DNA of 64,000 nucleotides from Azospirillum canadense (GTDB lineage: Bacteria > Pseudomonadota > Alphaproteobacteria > Azospirillales > Azospirillaceae), in NCBI RefSeq assembly GCF_025961225.1, contig NZ_JAOQNG010000007.1, forward strand, positions 1,004,501 to 1,068,500. The letters run 5' to 3'. Positions 45,349-53,657 of the stretch are shown one piece after another. Positions within the stretch are counted from its first letter, which is position 1; the number at the start of each line of letters is the position of its first letter. A program made the translations under genes and the position numbers. The notes beneath the pieces are model-generated. The model did not search any database and was not told the DNA's origin. It worked only from the letters and a program-made list of their open reading frames with translations.

Positions 45349-47264
45349 AATGGCCTAATCACAAATGACAAGTTCTGCCTGACGCGCACAGGCCGGCTTC
45401 AGCTGAGCTTGTCACACGTGCGGGGCGGCGGGTGGGAGGCGGTTGTGTCCTACCTCTGCGGTGAGGTCACTCACCAAGGAGGGAAGGATGCGGCGGCAAA
45501 AGCGGTGTCCTTGGCGCGTTCGGCGCACCGGTGTGTCGACGCCAACCAGTCAGCAGCGGTGGGACCGGGCCTATCAACTCCTTCTGCAGTGGGCGATGAC
45601 CGCACCGGCGCCAACCCCGACGTGGGCGCCCCCAATCCGGCCGGAGGTGTGTCATGCGCGTAGCGATCTATGGTCGCGTCTCGACCAGCCACCAAGTCGA
45701 CCACCAGACCATTGAGCAGCAACTCGAGCGCCTGAGCGCGCATGTGCACGCGCACGCGGCCGAGGGCTGGGTGCTCGACCCGGGCCATGTCTTCCGCGAC
45801 GATGGCTACAGCGGCGCCACGTTGGCGCGCCCGGGGCTCGACCGCCTGCGTGACGCCGTGAAGAGCCGCGAGTGTGACCGTGTGCTCGTCACCGCGCCGG
45901 ACCGCCTGGCGCGCAACTACGTGCACCAGATGGTGTTGCTGGAGGAGTGGGCCCGGTTTGGCTGCATCGCCGAGTTTCTGGACCGTCCCATGAGTGATGA
46001 CCCTCATGACCATCTGCTGCTGCAGATCCGCGGGGCGGTGGCGGAGTATGAGCGCACGCTGATTGCCGAGCGCATGCGCCGCGGTCGGCTGGCCAAGCTG
46101 CGCGCCGGTCTGCTGCTGCCATGGACGTATCCGCCCTACGGCTATCGCCTGCACCCGGATCGGCCGCGCGACCCGCGTGGTGTTACCCTCGAACCGGCCG
46201 AGGCCGCCGTCGTGGCCGAGCTGTTTGCCCTGTACCGCGAGCCGGGCACCTCGCTGATGGACCTCGCCCGCCATCTCGATGCGCGCGGCGTCCCCACCCC
46301 CTCGGGCAAACCGTGCTGGTCCTGCCCGACGATCCGGGGGATTTTGTGCAACCCGACCTACATCGGGCAGGTTTATGCGCAACGCACGCGCTGCCGCCCA
46401 CCCACGCACCGGCGCTCGGCGACGCACCCCATCGGCCGGTCACACGACACGGCGGTGCCGCAACCCGCCGACACCTGGATCCCGGTCGGACCGGTCCCCG
46501 CCGTGGTCAGCCAAGCGCACTTCGACGAGGTCCAGGCGAAGCTGGCCACCAACCGCTCCTTCGCGCGGCGGAACAACACCGCCCACCCGTACCTCTTGCG
46601 CGTGCTGGTGAGCTGCGGGCGCTGCGGCATGGCCTGCACGGCGCGGGTGGCCAATGGGCGGACCTCCTACTATTTGTGCACCGGGAAGGGGCGGAGAACC
46701 AGCGCGTCCCGCGCGGCATGCTGCCCCGCTCGCTATATCCCGGCTGACCAGCTCGACGAGGTGGTCTGGAATGATCTCTGCGCCTTGCTGAGGGAACCGG
46801 AACCGCTCGCCGCCGCGGTGGCACGCGCCCATGGCGGGGCGTGGCTGCCGCAGGAATTGCTCGCGCGTCGCGAGACGCTGCGCCGCGCCCAGGCCCACCT
46901 CGGCCAGCAGCTCGAACGGCTCACCGACGCCTATCTACGGGCGGTCATTCCGCTCGATGAGTATGAGCGACGGCGGCGCGACCTGGAGCAGCGGATGCAG
47001 GCCCTGGCTGGCCAGGAGGAGCTGCTGCGCAATGATGCCGCGCGCCAGCAGCATCTGGCTGGCGTGGCAGCGTCACTGGAGGCGTTCCGCACGCGTGTCC
47101 AGCACGGGCTTGCCGCCGCGACCTTCGAGCAGCGTCGGCAACTCGTATTGCTGCTCATCGACCGTGTCGTCGTGACCGATGCCGATGTTGAGATCCGCTA
47201 CGTGCTGCCCACCAGCACGGAAAGCGAGCACGTCCGGTTTTGTCAATTGCGTAAAGACTACTTC
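45349..47264 (+). mobile_element. Minimal large-serine-recombinase element (1916 bp) inserted in the IS5 transposase
   Basis: Removing 1916 bp restores the IS5 reading frame. The two junctions, read on the minus strand, are TTGGGTCGTGGAAG (right) and TTAGGCCATTGAGC (left); they share TT-GG-C-T-GA, so the crossover dinucleotide is probably GG or GA and the exact ends may be shifted together by up to 7 bp. The element carries a 75-residue frame and a large serine recombinase and nothing else visible. Confidence 0.75.
45488..45715 (+). CDS. Small basic protein encoded upstream of the recombinase
   Basis: A 75-residue frame that starts with ATG about 5 bp after the strong site AAGGAGGG. It has a very basic start (MRRQKRCPWRVRR), a helix QQRWDRAYQLLLQWA and a proline-rich tail. 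It overlaps the recombinase start by 62 bases, so translation may be coupled. It could be a DNA-binding accessory factor or a leader peptide. No family recognised. Confidence 0.5.
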   Translation: MRRQKRCPWRVRRTGVSTPTSQQRWDRAYQLLLQWAMTAPAPTPTWAPPIRPEVCHARSDLWSRLDQPPSRPPDH

Positions 47265-47429
47265 CACGACCCAAGCGATTTCGGTGGGGAGGAACACCCC
47301 ATCGCGGCCGCGGGCGATCGGCTGGACGATGATGCCCAGCGCCTCCCCGGCTTTGGCCAGGCGCTTGCCGCGATAGCCGAGATCGCCGACGGCCGGCCCT
47401 TGGAAGCCGCGGCCAGCGAGTTGGCGTAG
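45654..47429 (+). CDS. Large serine recombinase
   Basis: A 591-residue site-specific recombinase. The resolvase domain (about 1-150) has the catalytic serine in YGRVSTSHQ (Ser10) and arginines in APDRLARNY. It is followed by a recombinase domain (about 160-290), a zinc-ribbon segment with CGRCGMAC (about 319-325), YYLC and AACC, and a long coiled coil (about 395-480) of the kind that controls integration direction. The start has GGAGGT 6 bp upstream. The element ends near codon 537; the last 50 or so codons (from PSDFGGEE on) read into the antisense strand of the IS5 gene, so this tail is target-derived. Confidence 0.9.
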   Translation: MRVAIYGRVSTSHQVDHQTIEQQLERLSAHVHAHAAEGWVLDPGHVFRDDGYSGATLARPGLDRLRDAVKSRECDRVLVTAPDRLARNYVHQMVLLEEWARFGCIAEFLDRPMSDDPHDHLLLQIRGAVAEYERTLIAERMRRGRLAKLRAGLLLPWTYPPYGYRLHPDRPRDPRGVTLEPAEAAVVAELFALYREPGTSLMDLARHLDARGVPTPSGKPCWSCPTIRGILCNPTYIGQVYAQRTRCRPPTHRRSATHPIGRSHDTAVPQPADTWIPVGPVPAVVSQAHFDEVQAKLATNRSFARRNNTAHPYLLRVLVSCGRCGMACTARVANGRTSYYLCTGKGRRTSASRAACCPARYIPADQLDEVVWNDLCALLREPEPLAAAVARAHGGAWLPQELLARRETLRRAQAHLGQQLERLTDAYLRAVIPLDEYERRRRDLEQRMQALAGQEELLRNDAARQQHLAGVAASLEAFRTRVQHGLAAATFEQRRQLVLLLIDRVVVTDADVEIRYVLPTSTESEHVRFCQLRKDYFHDPSDFGGEEHPIAAAGDRLDDDAQRLPGFGQALAAIAEIADGRPLEAAASELA

Positions 47430-48089
47430 GACCGGCACGATCCCTTTGGTGTCGTGCACGTTCGCCGATGACGCGTCGATCGCCAGTGGAAAGCCATACT
47501 TCTCTACGCCGAGATGGAGTTTGATGCCGCGGATCTTCTTGCCGCCATCGACGCCGCGCGTGAAGCAACTCGGGGCCGAAGGGCAGGTCCGGCTGTCGAT
47601 CACCACCGTGCTCGGTTCCGCGGTATCGCCGCAGGCCAGCCGCCACGTCCGGCGCAACCGGTCGAGCAAACGGCGCCACAGCCCCAACCGGGTCCAGCGG
47701 GCGAACAGCGTGTACAGCGTGCCAAAGGGAATGCCGGAGAGCTGGCCGATGGCGCGCCATTGCATGCCACAAAAACACACGCACCGGATCGCCATGACCG
47801 CTTTGCGCAAGGCTGCTCCAGCGAGCGGTGCCTTGGGTCCGGGACGAGGCGGACGGGTGCCGTCGGCTGCCATCGTTGCCAGCTCGGTCAGCACCTCGTC
47901 GACGAAGGCATCGACGTCCGAGAAGGCGTCCCAAGACGCCGGAGTGGTGCTTGCGGGACGAACGGCAGTGCCCATAGAATGCTGGCCTGATGGCTGTTGG
48001 CGATAGCCACAGCCCTACCAGACCGCGCCCTCAGCGCAACACTCCTCTTCAGCTTAAAGTAGCATGTCGGTCAGCACCGGCTGGGGCGC

Positions 48090-48253
48090 ACCCGCTGCAA
48101 ACAAGTTCTCAGCGGCGTCAACCCGCAGACCTGGTTCGCCGAGGTCCTGACCAAACTCGCCGGCGGACATCCGATCACCAGGCTCGATGAACTGCTGCCC
48201 TGGAGCTATGCTCGGCAGGCCGAAACCGCCGTGGCCTGAAAACACCGCTTACG
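48090..48253 (+). mobile_element. IS66-family remnant: end of TnpC and terminal repeat
   Basis: The frame ending at 48239 reads GVNPQTWFAEVLTKLAGG and HPITRLDELLPWSYARQAE, the conserved C-terminus of IS66 TnpC (about 45 of more than 500 residues). It is followed by AACACCGCTTAC (48242-48253), whose complement GTAAGCGGTGTT matches an IS66-type terminal repeat. The rest of the element is gone; the IS5 gene begins 115 bp to the left. Confidence 0.75.
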
Positions 48254-48389
48254 TTTTGTCTCCATTCACGATCCGATTGCAAACCTGTTCTATCTCCGTC
48301 GTGATCACCGCCCCGCCACAGAGTATCGCAGCGCCCGCACCCAGGGGTTCCAGATCGTGCCCCGAGGCGTGGTGTCTGAGGGGGCCTCT

Positions 48390-49675
48390 GTGCTCTTCGG
48401 CGGGTTGAGGCCGCCGGTCTACTCCGCTGCGATGGACAGCGGATCAGGGGTGTGAGGGTGGCACAGCTCGGCCAGGCTTTCCATGGTCATGTAGCGCCGG
48501 GCCACCGCCCATTCATCATGCTGCTCCAGCAGCAAGGCGCCGACGAGGCGCACAACCGCCCCTTCGCCAGGGAAGATGCCGACGACGTTGGTGCGCCGCT
48601 TGATCTCGCCATTCAGCCGCTCCAGAGGATTCGTGCTGTGCAATTTGGTGCGCAGGTCCTTGGGGTACTTCATGTAGGCCAGCACGTCGAACTCCGCCTC
48701 GTCCATCAGCGCCGCCAGCTTGGAAAAGCGCGGCCGCAGGCTGTCGGCCACCCGGCGCCACTGCTCATGCGCCGCCTCAGCGGTCTCCTGGGCAAAGGCG
48801 GTGCGAATGGTGGCCGCGACCATCGTCTGGTGCGCCTTGCCGACGCAGGCGAGGAGATTCCTCATGCAATGAACACGACAGCGTTGAAGTGTGGCGCCCA
48901 GCACCTTGGAAGCGGCGGCCTTCAGCCCGAGATGCGCATCGGCGATCACCAGCTTTACGCCGCGTAGGCCCCGGCGGGTGAGGGTGCGCAGGAAATCGGT
49001 CCAGAAGGTCTCGGCTTCCGACAGCCCGAGGCCGAGCCCCAGCACCTCGCGCCGGCCATCGCTGTTGACGCCGATGGCCAGTATGGCGGCGAGCGAGACG
49101 ATGCGGCCGTCCTGGCGCACTTTCACGTAGGTCGCATCCAGCCACACAAAGGGCCAGTCGCCTTCCAGCGGCCGGTTCAGGAACGCCTGCACGCGCTCGT
49201 CGATGTCCTGGCACAGGCGGCTGACCTGGCTCTTGGAGATGCCGGTCATGCCCATCGCCTTGACCAGATCATCGACGTTGCGCGTCGAGATGCCCTGCAC
49301 GTAGGCCTCCTGAATCACCGCGATTAGCGCCTTCTCCGCGGTGCGGCGCGGCTCCAGGAAGGCCGGGAAGTAGGAGCCGCGCCGCAGCTTGGGGATGCGC
49401 AGGTCGATGGCCCCGGCGCGCGTCTCCCAGGTCCGCTCCCGGTAGCCGTTGCGCTTGGTCTGGCGGTCCTCGCTGCGTTCGCCATACCCGGCGCCGCACA
49501 GGCTCTCCACCTCCAGCTCCATCAGGCGCTGGGCGGCGAAGCCGACCATCTCGCGCAGAAAGTCGGCATCGGCGCTCTTCCCAATCAGCTCCTGAAGAGC
49601 GATCCTGTCCTCGGTCATCGTGGTCTCCGTCTTGGTTGATGGTCGTTAAGCAACCTCAACTTAGCCGAAGAACAC
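48390..49675 (-). mobile_element. IS256-family insertion sequence
   Basis: About 1286 bp bounded by imperfect inverted repeats: GTGCTCTTCGGCGGGTTGAGG (48390-48410, 21 positions, core CTTCGGC and GTTGAGG) and the complementary CCTCAAC...GCCGAAG..CAC at 49654-49675. It encodes one intact transposase. No 8-9 bp target duplication was found at the ends, so flanking DNA was probably rearranged. Confidence 0.75.
48419..49618 (-). CDS. IS256-family (mutator-type) transposase
   Basis: A 399-residue transposase of full length. DDE residues lie in VWLDATYVKVR (about 161), LVIADAHLGL (about 226) and TNPLERLNGEIKRR (about 333); the CxxxxH-type helix region RCRVHCMRNLL is present between D2 and E. No frameshift or internal stop is seen, so the element may be active. 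It is located just to the right of the IS66 remnant and next to the truncated pqiB-like gene, whose 3' end it may have removed. Confidence 0.92.
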   Translation of the reverse strand: MTEDRIALQELIGKSADADFLREMVGFAAQRLMELEVESLCGAGYGERSEDRQTKRNGYRERTWETRAGAIDLRIPKLRRGSYFPAFLEPRRTAEKALIAVIQEAYVQGISTRNVDDLVKAMGMTGISKSQVSRLCQDIDERVQAFLNRPLEGDWPFVWLDATYVKVRQDGRIVSLAAILAIGVNSDGRREVLGLGLGLSEAETFWTDFLRTLTRRGLRGVKLVIADAHLGLKAAASKVLGATLQRCRVHCMRNLLACVGKAHQTMVAATIRTAFAQETAEAAHEQWRRVADSLRPRFSKLAALMDEAEFDVLAYMKYPKDLRTKLHSTNPLERLNGEIKRRTNVVGIFPGEGAVVRLVGALLLEQHDEWAVARRYMTMESLAELCHPHTPDPLSIAAE

Positions 49676-49751
49676 GGTGACCGCCGCTCCCGAACGGCCG
49701 GCCCGCCTGCGCCAGCTATGGGGGAGCGCTCCGGCGGGCCAGCCTCACGCC

Positions 49752-50330
49752 TCAGACACCACGCGGTGGGACGCGATCGAGCGAAATGGACCCGAGCCGC
49801 TTGGCCTTCAGCTGGAAGGTACGGCCCGGAACGTCCGCTTCGAGGACCGGCGGATCCTCCTGGCCGACGAATTCCCGCTGCGCCTTGCCGCCTTCAGCCT
49901 GTGGCGGGCGCATGCCGATGTAGGAGCCGGAGAGCAGCGTTTCCAGGCCGGAGACGCTGCCGGCGAACAGCCGCGGCTTGACGACCCAGAACACGGTCTG
50001 GTCGGTCAGCAGCGGCTCGGCTTCGCGGGTCGTCGCGACCGTGACCAGCACGCGGGCGTGGTCGGGGGTCAGCGTCAGGCCTTGCACCGTTCCGAACACG
50101 ATGTCCTTGTAGCGAAGCTGCGACTGGCCGGCCTGGAGCCCTTCGGCGCTGGCGAAGGAGATCGTGATCGTCGGGCCCTGCTTCGACAGCGTGTGCCAGA
50201 CGAGCCAGCCGCCGACGAGGACCGCGGCCAGCGGGATGATCCAGATGGCGGAGATCCGCCGTGACCGCCGGGTCACGGCGCGCGCGGTCGCCGGCCGCTC
50301 GGCGACGTTATCCATGGCGACGTCATCCAT
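49752..50330 (-). pseudogene. 5' fragment of a PqiB/MCE-domain membrane protein
   Basis: About 192 residues remain. They start with a basic cytoplasmic stretch, one membrane helix (ISAIWIIPLAAVLVGGWLVW) and the first MCE domain (ITISFASAEGLQAGQSQLRY, IVFGTVQGLTLTPD), followed by YIGMRPPQAEGG and TFQLKAKRLGSISLD, where similarity ends. PqiB-type proteins carry several MCE domains in about 550 residues, so the gene is cut after the first. The IS256 element starts about 75 bp further on. The pqiA neighbour expected upstream is absent. Confidence 0.7.
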
Positions 50331-50668
50331 GGCGCCACCGCTTCGACACCAGGATGGGTCGTGATACCGTAACAGCCGGATGCAACGCCTCACGTTCGGG
50401 GGCGTTTCCCCAGTGCATTTCGAGAGGCCGGCGTGACGGGCGGCGCATGCTCAGGCTCCTCTGGCGGCTGCCGCGCGGCGGTCGTCCACATACGACCGTG
50501 CATGATCAAGGCACGACCAAGCACCGCGTTCGGAGACGGGGGTTTGGAAGGCCATCTGGGGAGGCCATCCGGGCAAGCCGCTGAAAACAGGCCATCAAGA
50601 CCGTGCAGGACCCCTCGACGGCGTGCCGCTGTCGAATCCAGCCAGAATTCTTGTCATGTCTCTGGCGC

Positions 50669-50698
50669 CGATCCCACTCGGAGCGATCCCACTCAGAG
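50669..50698 (+). repeat. Tandem duplication of a 15-bp unit
   Basis: CGATCCCACTCGGAG followed directly by CGATCCCACTCAGAG, one mismatch. The meaning is unknown. Confidence 0.5.
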
Positions 50699-50752
50699 AT
50701 CACTCAACACTTGGAGCATCGTCAATGCATGAGCGGCTGGATTCAAGCGGGA

Positions 50753-50769
50753 TACGGTATGTAACCGTA
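50753..50769. promoter_or_regulatory. Inverted repeat TACGGT-ATGTA-ACCGTA
   Basis: Perfect 6-bp arms with a 5-bp spacer. The arms match the TACGGTAACC arms at 13823-13832 and 13895-13904 and overlap GATACGG, so this may be another site for the same factor. Confidence 0.35.
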
Positions 50770-51227
50770 CCACTCTTGACGGCGGTGTGCGCCTTTCAAT
50801 GATCGATGTGCGACGATCTGTGTTTCAAAATGCAAGAGAACATTCCGGCGCAGAAGCTGTTGCCCCGTGGCTTTGCCCCGTCGTACCCGTCGTACGCCCG
50901 GAAACCCGCTCGCATCTCCTTGCCGCCTTTGGTTTTGCTTTATCGTTTATCCTCAATCCACGGCCAAGTCGGGGGAATGCCGATCATCCCATGCGTGGAA
51001 AACTCATGCATGGAAAAGCCCGGCTTTCCGGTCCGACTGGTCGCTTGCGGTCGCGTGGTGCGCGGACGCGGGATTGGCGGTGCTTTGCGACTTGGCGTCA
51101 AAACCAGCCCTTGTTGATGCCCGCCAGCACCGCCGCCCAATGCCGTGTCCGCATTATGTGAAAAGACCGGAGACCCGGGCTCCGTCCGTCACCGCACTCC
51201 TCGATGCACCACGGCGCCTGTGTGCCG

Positions 51228-52130
51228 TCAGGAGGGGACCGTGCCCTTCACCACGATGCGCATCAGCACGCGGCGGTGCTTTCCCATTTCAAAGTTCGCG
51301 ACGGCGCGGTGCAGCAGACAGCGGTTGTCCCAGAACACGAGGTCGCCAAGCTGCCACGTGTGCGTGTAGAGGAAGCGATCCTGCGTGGCGTGGGCGAGCA
51401 GTTCCTCCAGCAGGGCGCGGCCGTCCTCTTCCGGCATGCCTTCGATGTGCGAGCTGTACATGCCGATGTACAGGCTTTTGCGGCCGGTTTCTGGATGGGT
51501 GCGGACCAACGGGTGGGCGATGGGCGGGGCCGCGGCGATGTCGTCTTCGGTCGGTGGGGCGCTGCCCGTGTAGCGGCGCATGAATTCCAGGCTCTGCACG
51601 CTCTTCAATCCGTCGATCCGTCGCTTGGTGGCGTCGGGCAGCGCGTCATAGGCCTTGGTCATGTCGGCGAACTGGGTGTCCCCGCCGTTGGGGGGAAGTT
51701 CCACGGCGTGCAGCATCGTCAACAGCGACGGCTCGGCCAGGAAGGACTTGTCGGTGTGCCAGAAATAGTTGGAGCTGATGAAGGGCTTGGCCACCGGGTT
51801 ACCGGCGGCGTCCAGGTTGGTGATGGTGTGCACGGCGTCCCATTTCGACCCGTCGGCCAGCCGGATCATGTGGCTTTCGATGGGACCGAACAGCTCCGCG
51901 AAGCGGTACATGCGCTCCTTGTCCAGGGACTGGTTGCGGATCACCAGCAGGTGATGCTCGCGGAAGGCGGTCCGCACGGCTTCGATCGTGGCCGCGTCGA
52001 GCGGCCGGGAGAGGTCGATCGCGTCGGTTTCGGCGCCGAGCGCACCGGAGAGCGGCCGGAAGAGGGGCGTCGGACCGGGCGGGGGAGGGCCCTGGTGTCC
52101 GGCCGCCGTCTGTGCGTGCAGGTGTTCCAT
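51228..52130 (-). CDS. TauD/TfdA-family Fe(II)/2-oxoglutarate dioxygenase
   Basis: A 300-residue dioxygenase. The iron ligands are His and Asp in FWHTDKSF (about 124 and 126) and a distal His in RCLLHRAV (about 273), with the 2-oxoglutarate arginine in KHRRVLMR (about 288). TauD relatives oxidise taurine, 2,4-D and similar small acids. AAGGAGA lies 8 bp before the ATG at 52130. It is the last gene of an 11-gene operon that starts with a taurine/sulfonate-type importer, which fits oxidation of an imported small acid; the actual substrate is unknown. Confidence 0.85.
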   Translation of the reverse strand: MEHLHAQTAAGHQGPPPPGPTPLFRPLSGALGAETDAIDLSRPLDAATIEAVRTAFREHHLLVIRNQSLDKERMYRFAELFGPIESHMIRLADGSKWDAVHTITNLDAAGNPVAKPFISSNYFWHTDKSFLAEPSLLTMLHAVELPPNGGDTQFADMTKAYDALPDATKRRIDGLKSVQSLEFMRRYTGSAPPTEDDIAAAPPIAHPLVRTHPETGRKSLYIGMYSSHIEGMPEEDGRALLEELLAHATQDRFLYTHTWQLGDLVFWDNRCLLHRAVANFEMGKHRRVLMRIVVKGTVPS

Positions 52131-52162
52131 CACCGTTGTCTCCTTGTTCGTCGTATCGGAAA

Positions 52163-52858
52163 TCAGAGGCGACCGCCCGCCCACAAGGCGGCGCGTGTGA
52201 GGATTTGCCGGTGGACCGGATGCTCCAGCGTCGCGCGGTCGTGGCCCAGGGTGTCCGCGACGGCGCGGCCCCGGCCGACGCTGCGCGCCCACAGGGCGGG
52301 CCATCGGACGCCGTCCTCGGCCTCGACCGTCGCGAGCGGCTCGACATCGGCGGCCAGATCGAAATCGCCGTAGGCCTCGTCCGTCACCGTGAAGGGCGGC
52401 AGCCCGGCGGTGATGGCGTGGGGAAGGCCGGTCGGGCGCAGGGTGACCGGCCCGCGCGGCGGGTGCGAGGAGCGGCCCCACACCCAGGCGCCCCCCAGAA
52501 GCTCCTTCCAGTCCGGCCAGTCGTCGAAGCAGATCAGCGCGGTGTGCAGGCCCAGCAGGCCGCCCCCGCCTTCGACGAAGCGGGCGAGGCGCTGCCGTCC
52601 CGACGGCGACAGGGAGAAGGCCCACCGGTCGCGGTGGGGAGCGTATTTCTCACTGCCCAGCATCCGCCAGCGCAGCGCGTAGACGGTGACGAGGTCGAAG
52701 CCCCCGCGCTCCAGTTCCGCAAGCCCGCCCTCGATGTCGTCGGTGATGGTGGACCGGACGCCGGCCTCCGCCAGGACATCGCCCAACGCCGGAGCGGCGT
52801 CGGCGAACGGATGGCCGATCCCGCCGGTCAGGATCAAAGTGCGGACGGCGCCGGTCAT
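52163..52858 (-). CDS. ThuA-domain protein
   Basis: A 231-residue ThuA-like protein of the glutamine-amidotransferase-like fold. It shows LILTGGIGHPFADAA at the start, FDLVTVYALRW, GGGGLLGLHTA (where the amidotransferase nucleophile would be) and LGHDRATLEHP near the end. The catalytic cysteine of true amidotransferases is absent. ThuA proteins occur in carbohydrate and polyol catabolism, with poorly known chemistry. Its ATG overlaps the stop of the upstream SDR (ATGA) and the TauD gene follows 32 bp later. Confidence 0.8.
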   Translation of the reverse strand: MTGAVRTLILTGGIGHPFADAAPALGDVLAEAGVRSTITDDIEGGLAELERGGFDLVTVYALRWRMLGSEKYAPHRDRWAFSLSPSGRQRLARFVEGGGGLLGLHTALICFDDWPDWKELLGGAWVWGRSSHPPRGPVTLRPTGLPHAITAGLPPFTVTDEAYGDFDLAADVEPLATVEAEDGVRWPALWARSVGRGRAVADTLGHDRATLEHPVHRQILTRAALWAGGRL

Positions 52859-53628
52859 CGCTTCACCGTCGGGGCCCGCCGGGGCAGGTGCATCTTGAGG
52901 CTGAAGGACACCCCGCCATCGACCATCAGGTGCTGGCCGTGGATGTAGCGCGCCTGGTCCGACACCAGGAACAGGACCGCGTCGGCCACATCGTCCGCGG
53001 TGCCGAGCGACCGGGCGGGGACCGCCCCGCCCCGGACCTCGCGCACCGCCTCGTCGGCGTAGATGGGCGCGGACATGCCGGCGTCGATGAAGCCGGGCGC
53101 CACCGCGTTGACCCGCACGCCCCGCGGGGCGAGCGCCAGGGCCAGATGTTCGGTCAGCAGCGCCACGGCGGCCTTCGACGCCGGGTAGGCGCCGGCGTCG
53201 GGGCTGGGGGCGACGGCGTTCAGCGAGGTGATGTTGACGATGGCCCCCGACCCGCGCGCCACCATCCGCCGCGCCACTGCACGCGTGACGATGAAGGTGC
53301 CGTTGAGGTTGACGTCCACCACGCGGCGGAAGTCGGCCACGCTATGGTCCAGGATGTCGCCGAAGCGGACGATGCCGGCGTTGTTCACCAGCACGTCGGG
53401 ACCGTCGCCGAACGCCTCGGCCATCGCGGCGACCACCTCCTCGACCTGCGCCTCGTCGGTCACGTCGGCCTGAAAGGCGAGGGCGCCGGGAATGCGCGCG
53501 GCTTCGACCTCAAGCCCGGCGGCGTCGAGGTCGAGGAGGGCAACGCGATAGCCTTCGCTGGCCAGCCGGCGCGCGATGGCCGCGCCGAGCCCCCCACCAG
53601 CCCCGGTCACCAGAGCGGATTTGGTCAT
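52855..53628 (-). CDS. Short-chain dehydrogenase/reductase
   Basis: A 257-residue classical SDR. The cofactor motif is TGAGGGLGAAI, the NNAG motif follows near residue 87, and the catalytic Ser (INITSLN reads VNITSLN), Tyr and Lys are in the AYPASKAA region. It should oxidise or reduce a small alcohol/ketone with NAD(P). GGAGG lies 6 bp before the ATG at 53628. It is the third gene from the end of the operon and overlaps ThuA. Substrate unknown. Confidence 0.88.
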   Translation of the reverse strand: MTKSALVTGAGGGLGAAIARRLASEGYRVALLDLDAAGLEVEAARIPGALAFQADVTDEAQVEEVVAAMAEAFGDGPDVLVNNAGIVRFGDILDHSVADFRRVVDVNLNGTFIVTRAVARRMVARGSGAIVNITSLNAVAPSPDAGAYPASKAAVALLTEHLALALAPRGVRVNAVAPGFIDAGMSAPIYADEAVREVRGGAVPARSLGTADDVADAVLFLVSDQARYIHGQHLMVDGGVSFSLKMHLPRRAPTVKR

Positions 53629-53657
53629 AGAGTCCTCCGAAGCGTGGGAAGAGCGCA

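Larger units (their letters stand above)
45196..47975 (-). pseudogene. IS5-family transposase gene split in two by the serine-recombinase element
   Basis: The 5' part (47975 to about 47262, 238 codons) starts MGTAVRPAST and contains DDE aspartates in VVIDSRT (about 127) and GDLGYRGKRL (about 196), ending at EIAWVVE. The 3' part (about 45348 to 45196) resumes at ERSLSWLSRYRRLN and ends RLRRLTAQDISA. Joined at the 12-bp region of similarity they give one uninterrupted 287-codon transposase of normal IS5 length, with the catalytic glutamate exactly at the split. The interruption removes function. An IS630 fragment abuts the 3' end. Confidence 0.85.
50331..51227. other. Long region without a recognisable gene
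   Basis: About 900 bp. It holds GTGATACCG at 50361-50369, a 15-bp tandem repeat at 50669-50698 and the inverted repeat TACGGT-N5-ACCGTA at 50753-50769. Several short open frames exist on both strands but none has a ribosome site, domain or composition typical of a gene. It may be decayed sequence at the island border. Confidence 0.4.

Noticed and set aside
45409..45663. Alternative 84-codon frame upstream of the recombinase
   Set aside because: It has a weaker start context than the overlapping 75-codon frame at 45488, which has AAGGAGGG directly upstream.
40673..49675. A composite transposon made of the flanking IS elements
   Set aside because: The IS elements belong to different families (IS3, IS630, IS5, IS66, IS256) and no matching pair brackets the passenger genes.
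48381..49684. Target-site duplication of the IS256 element
   Set aside because: Eight to nine bases on each side of the inverted repeats were compared and do not match.
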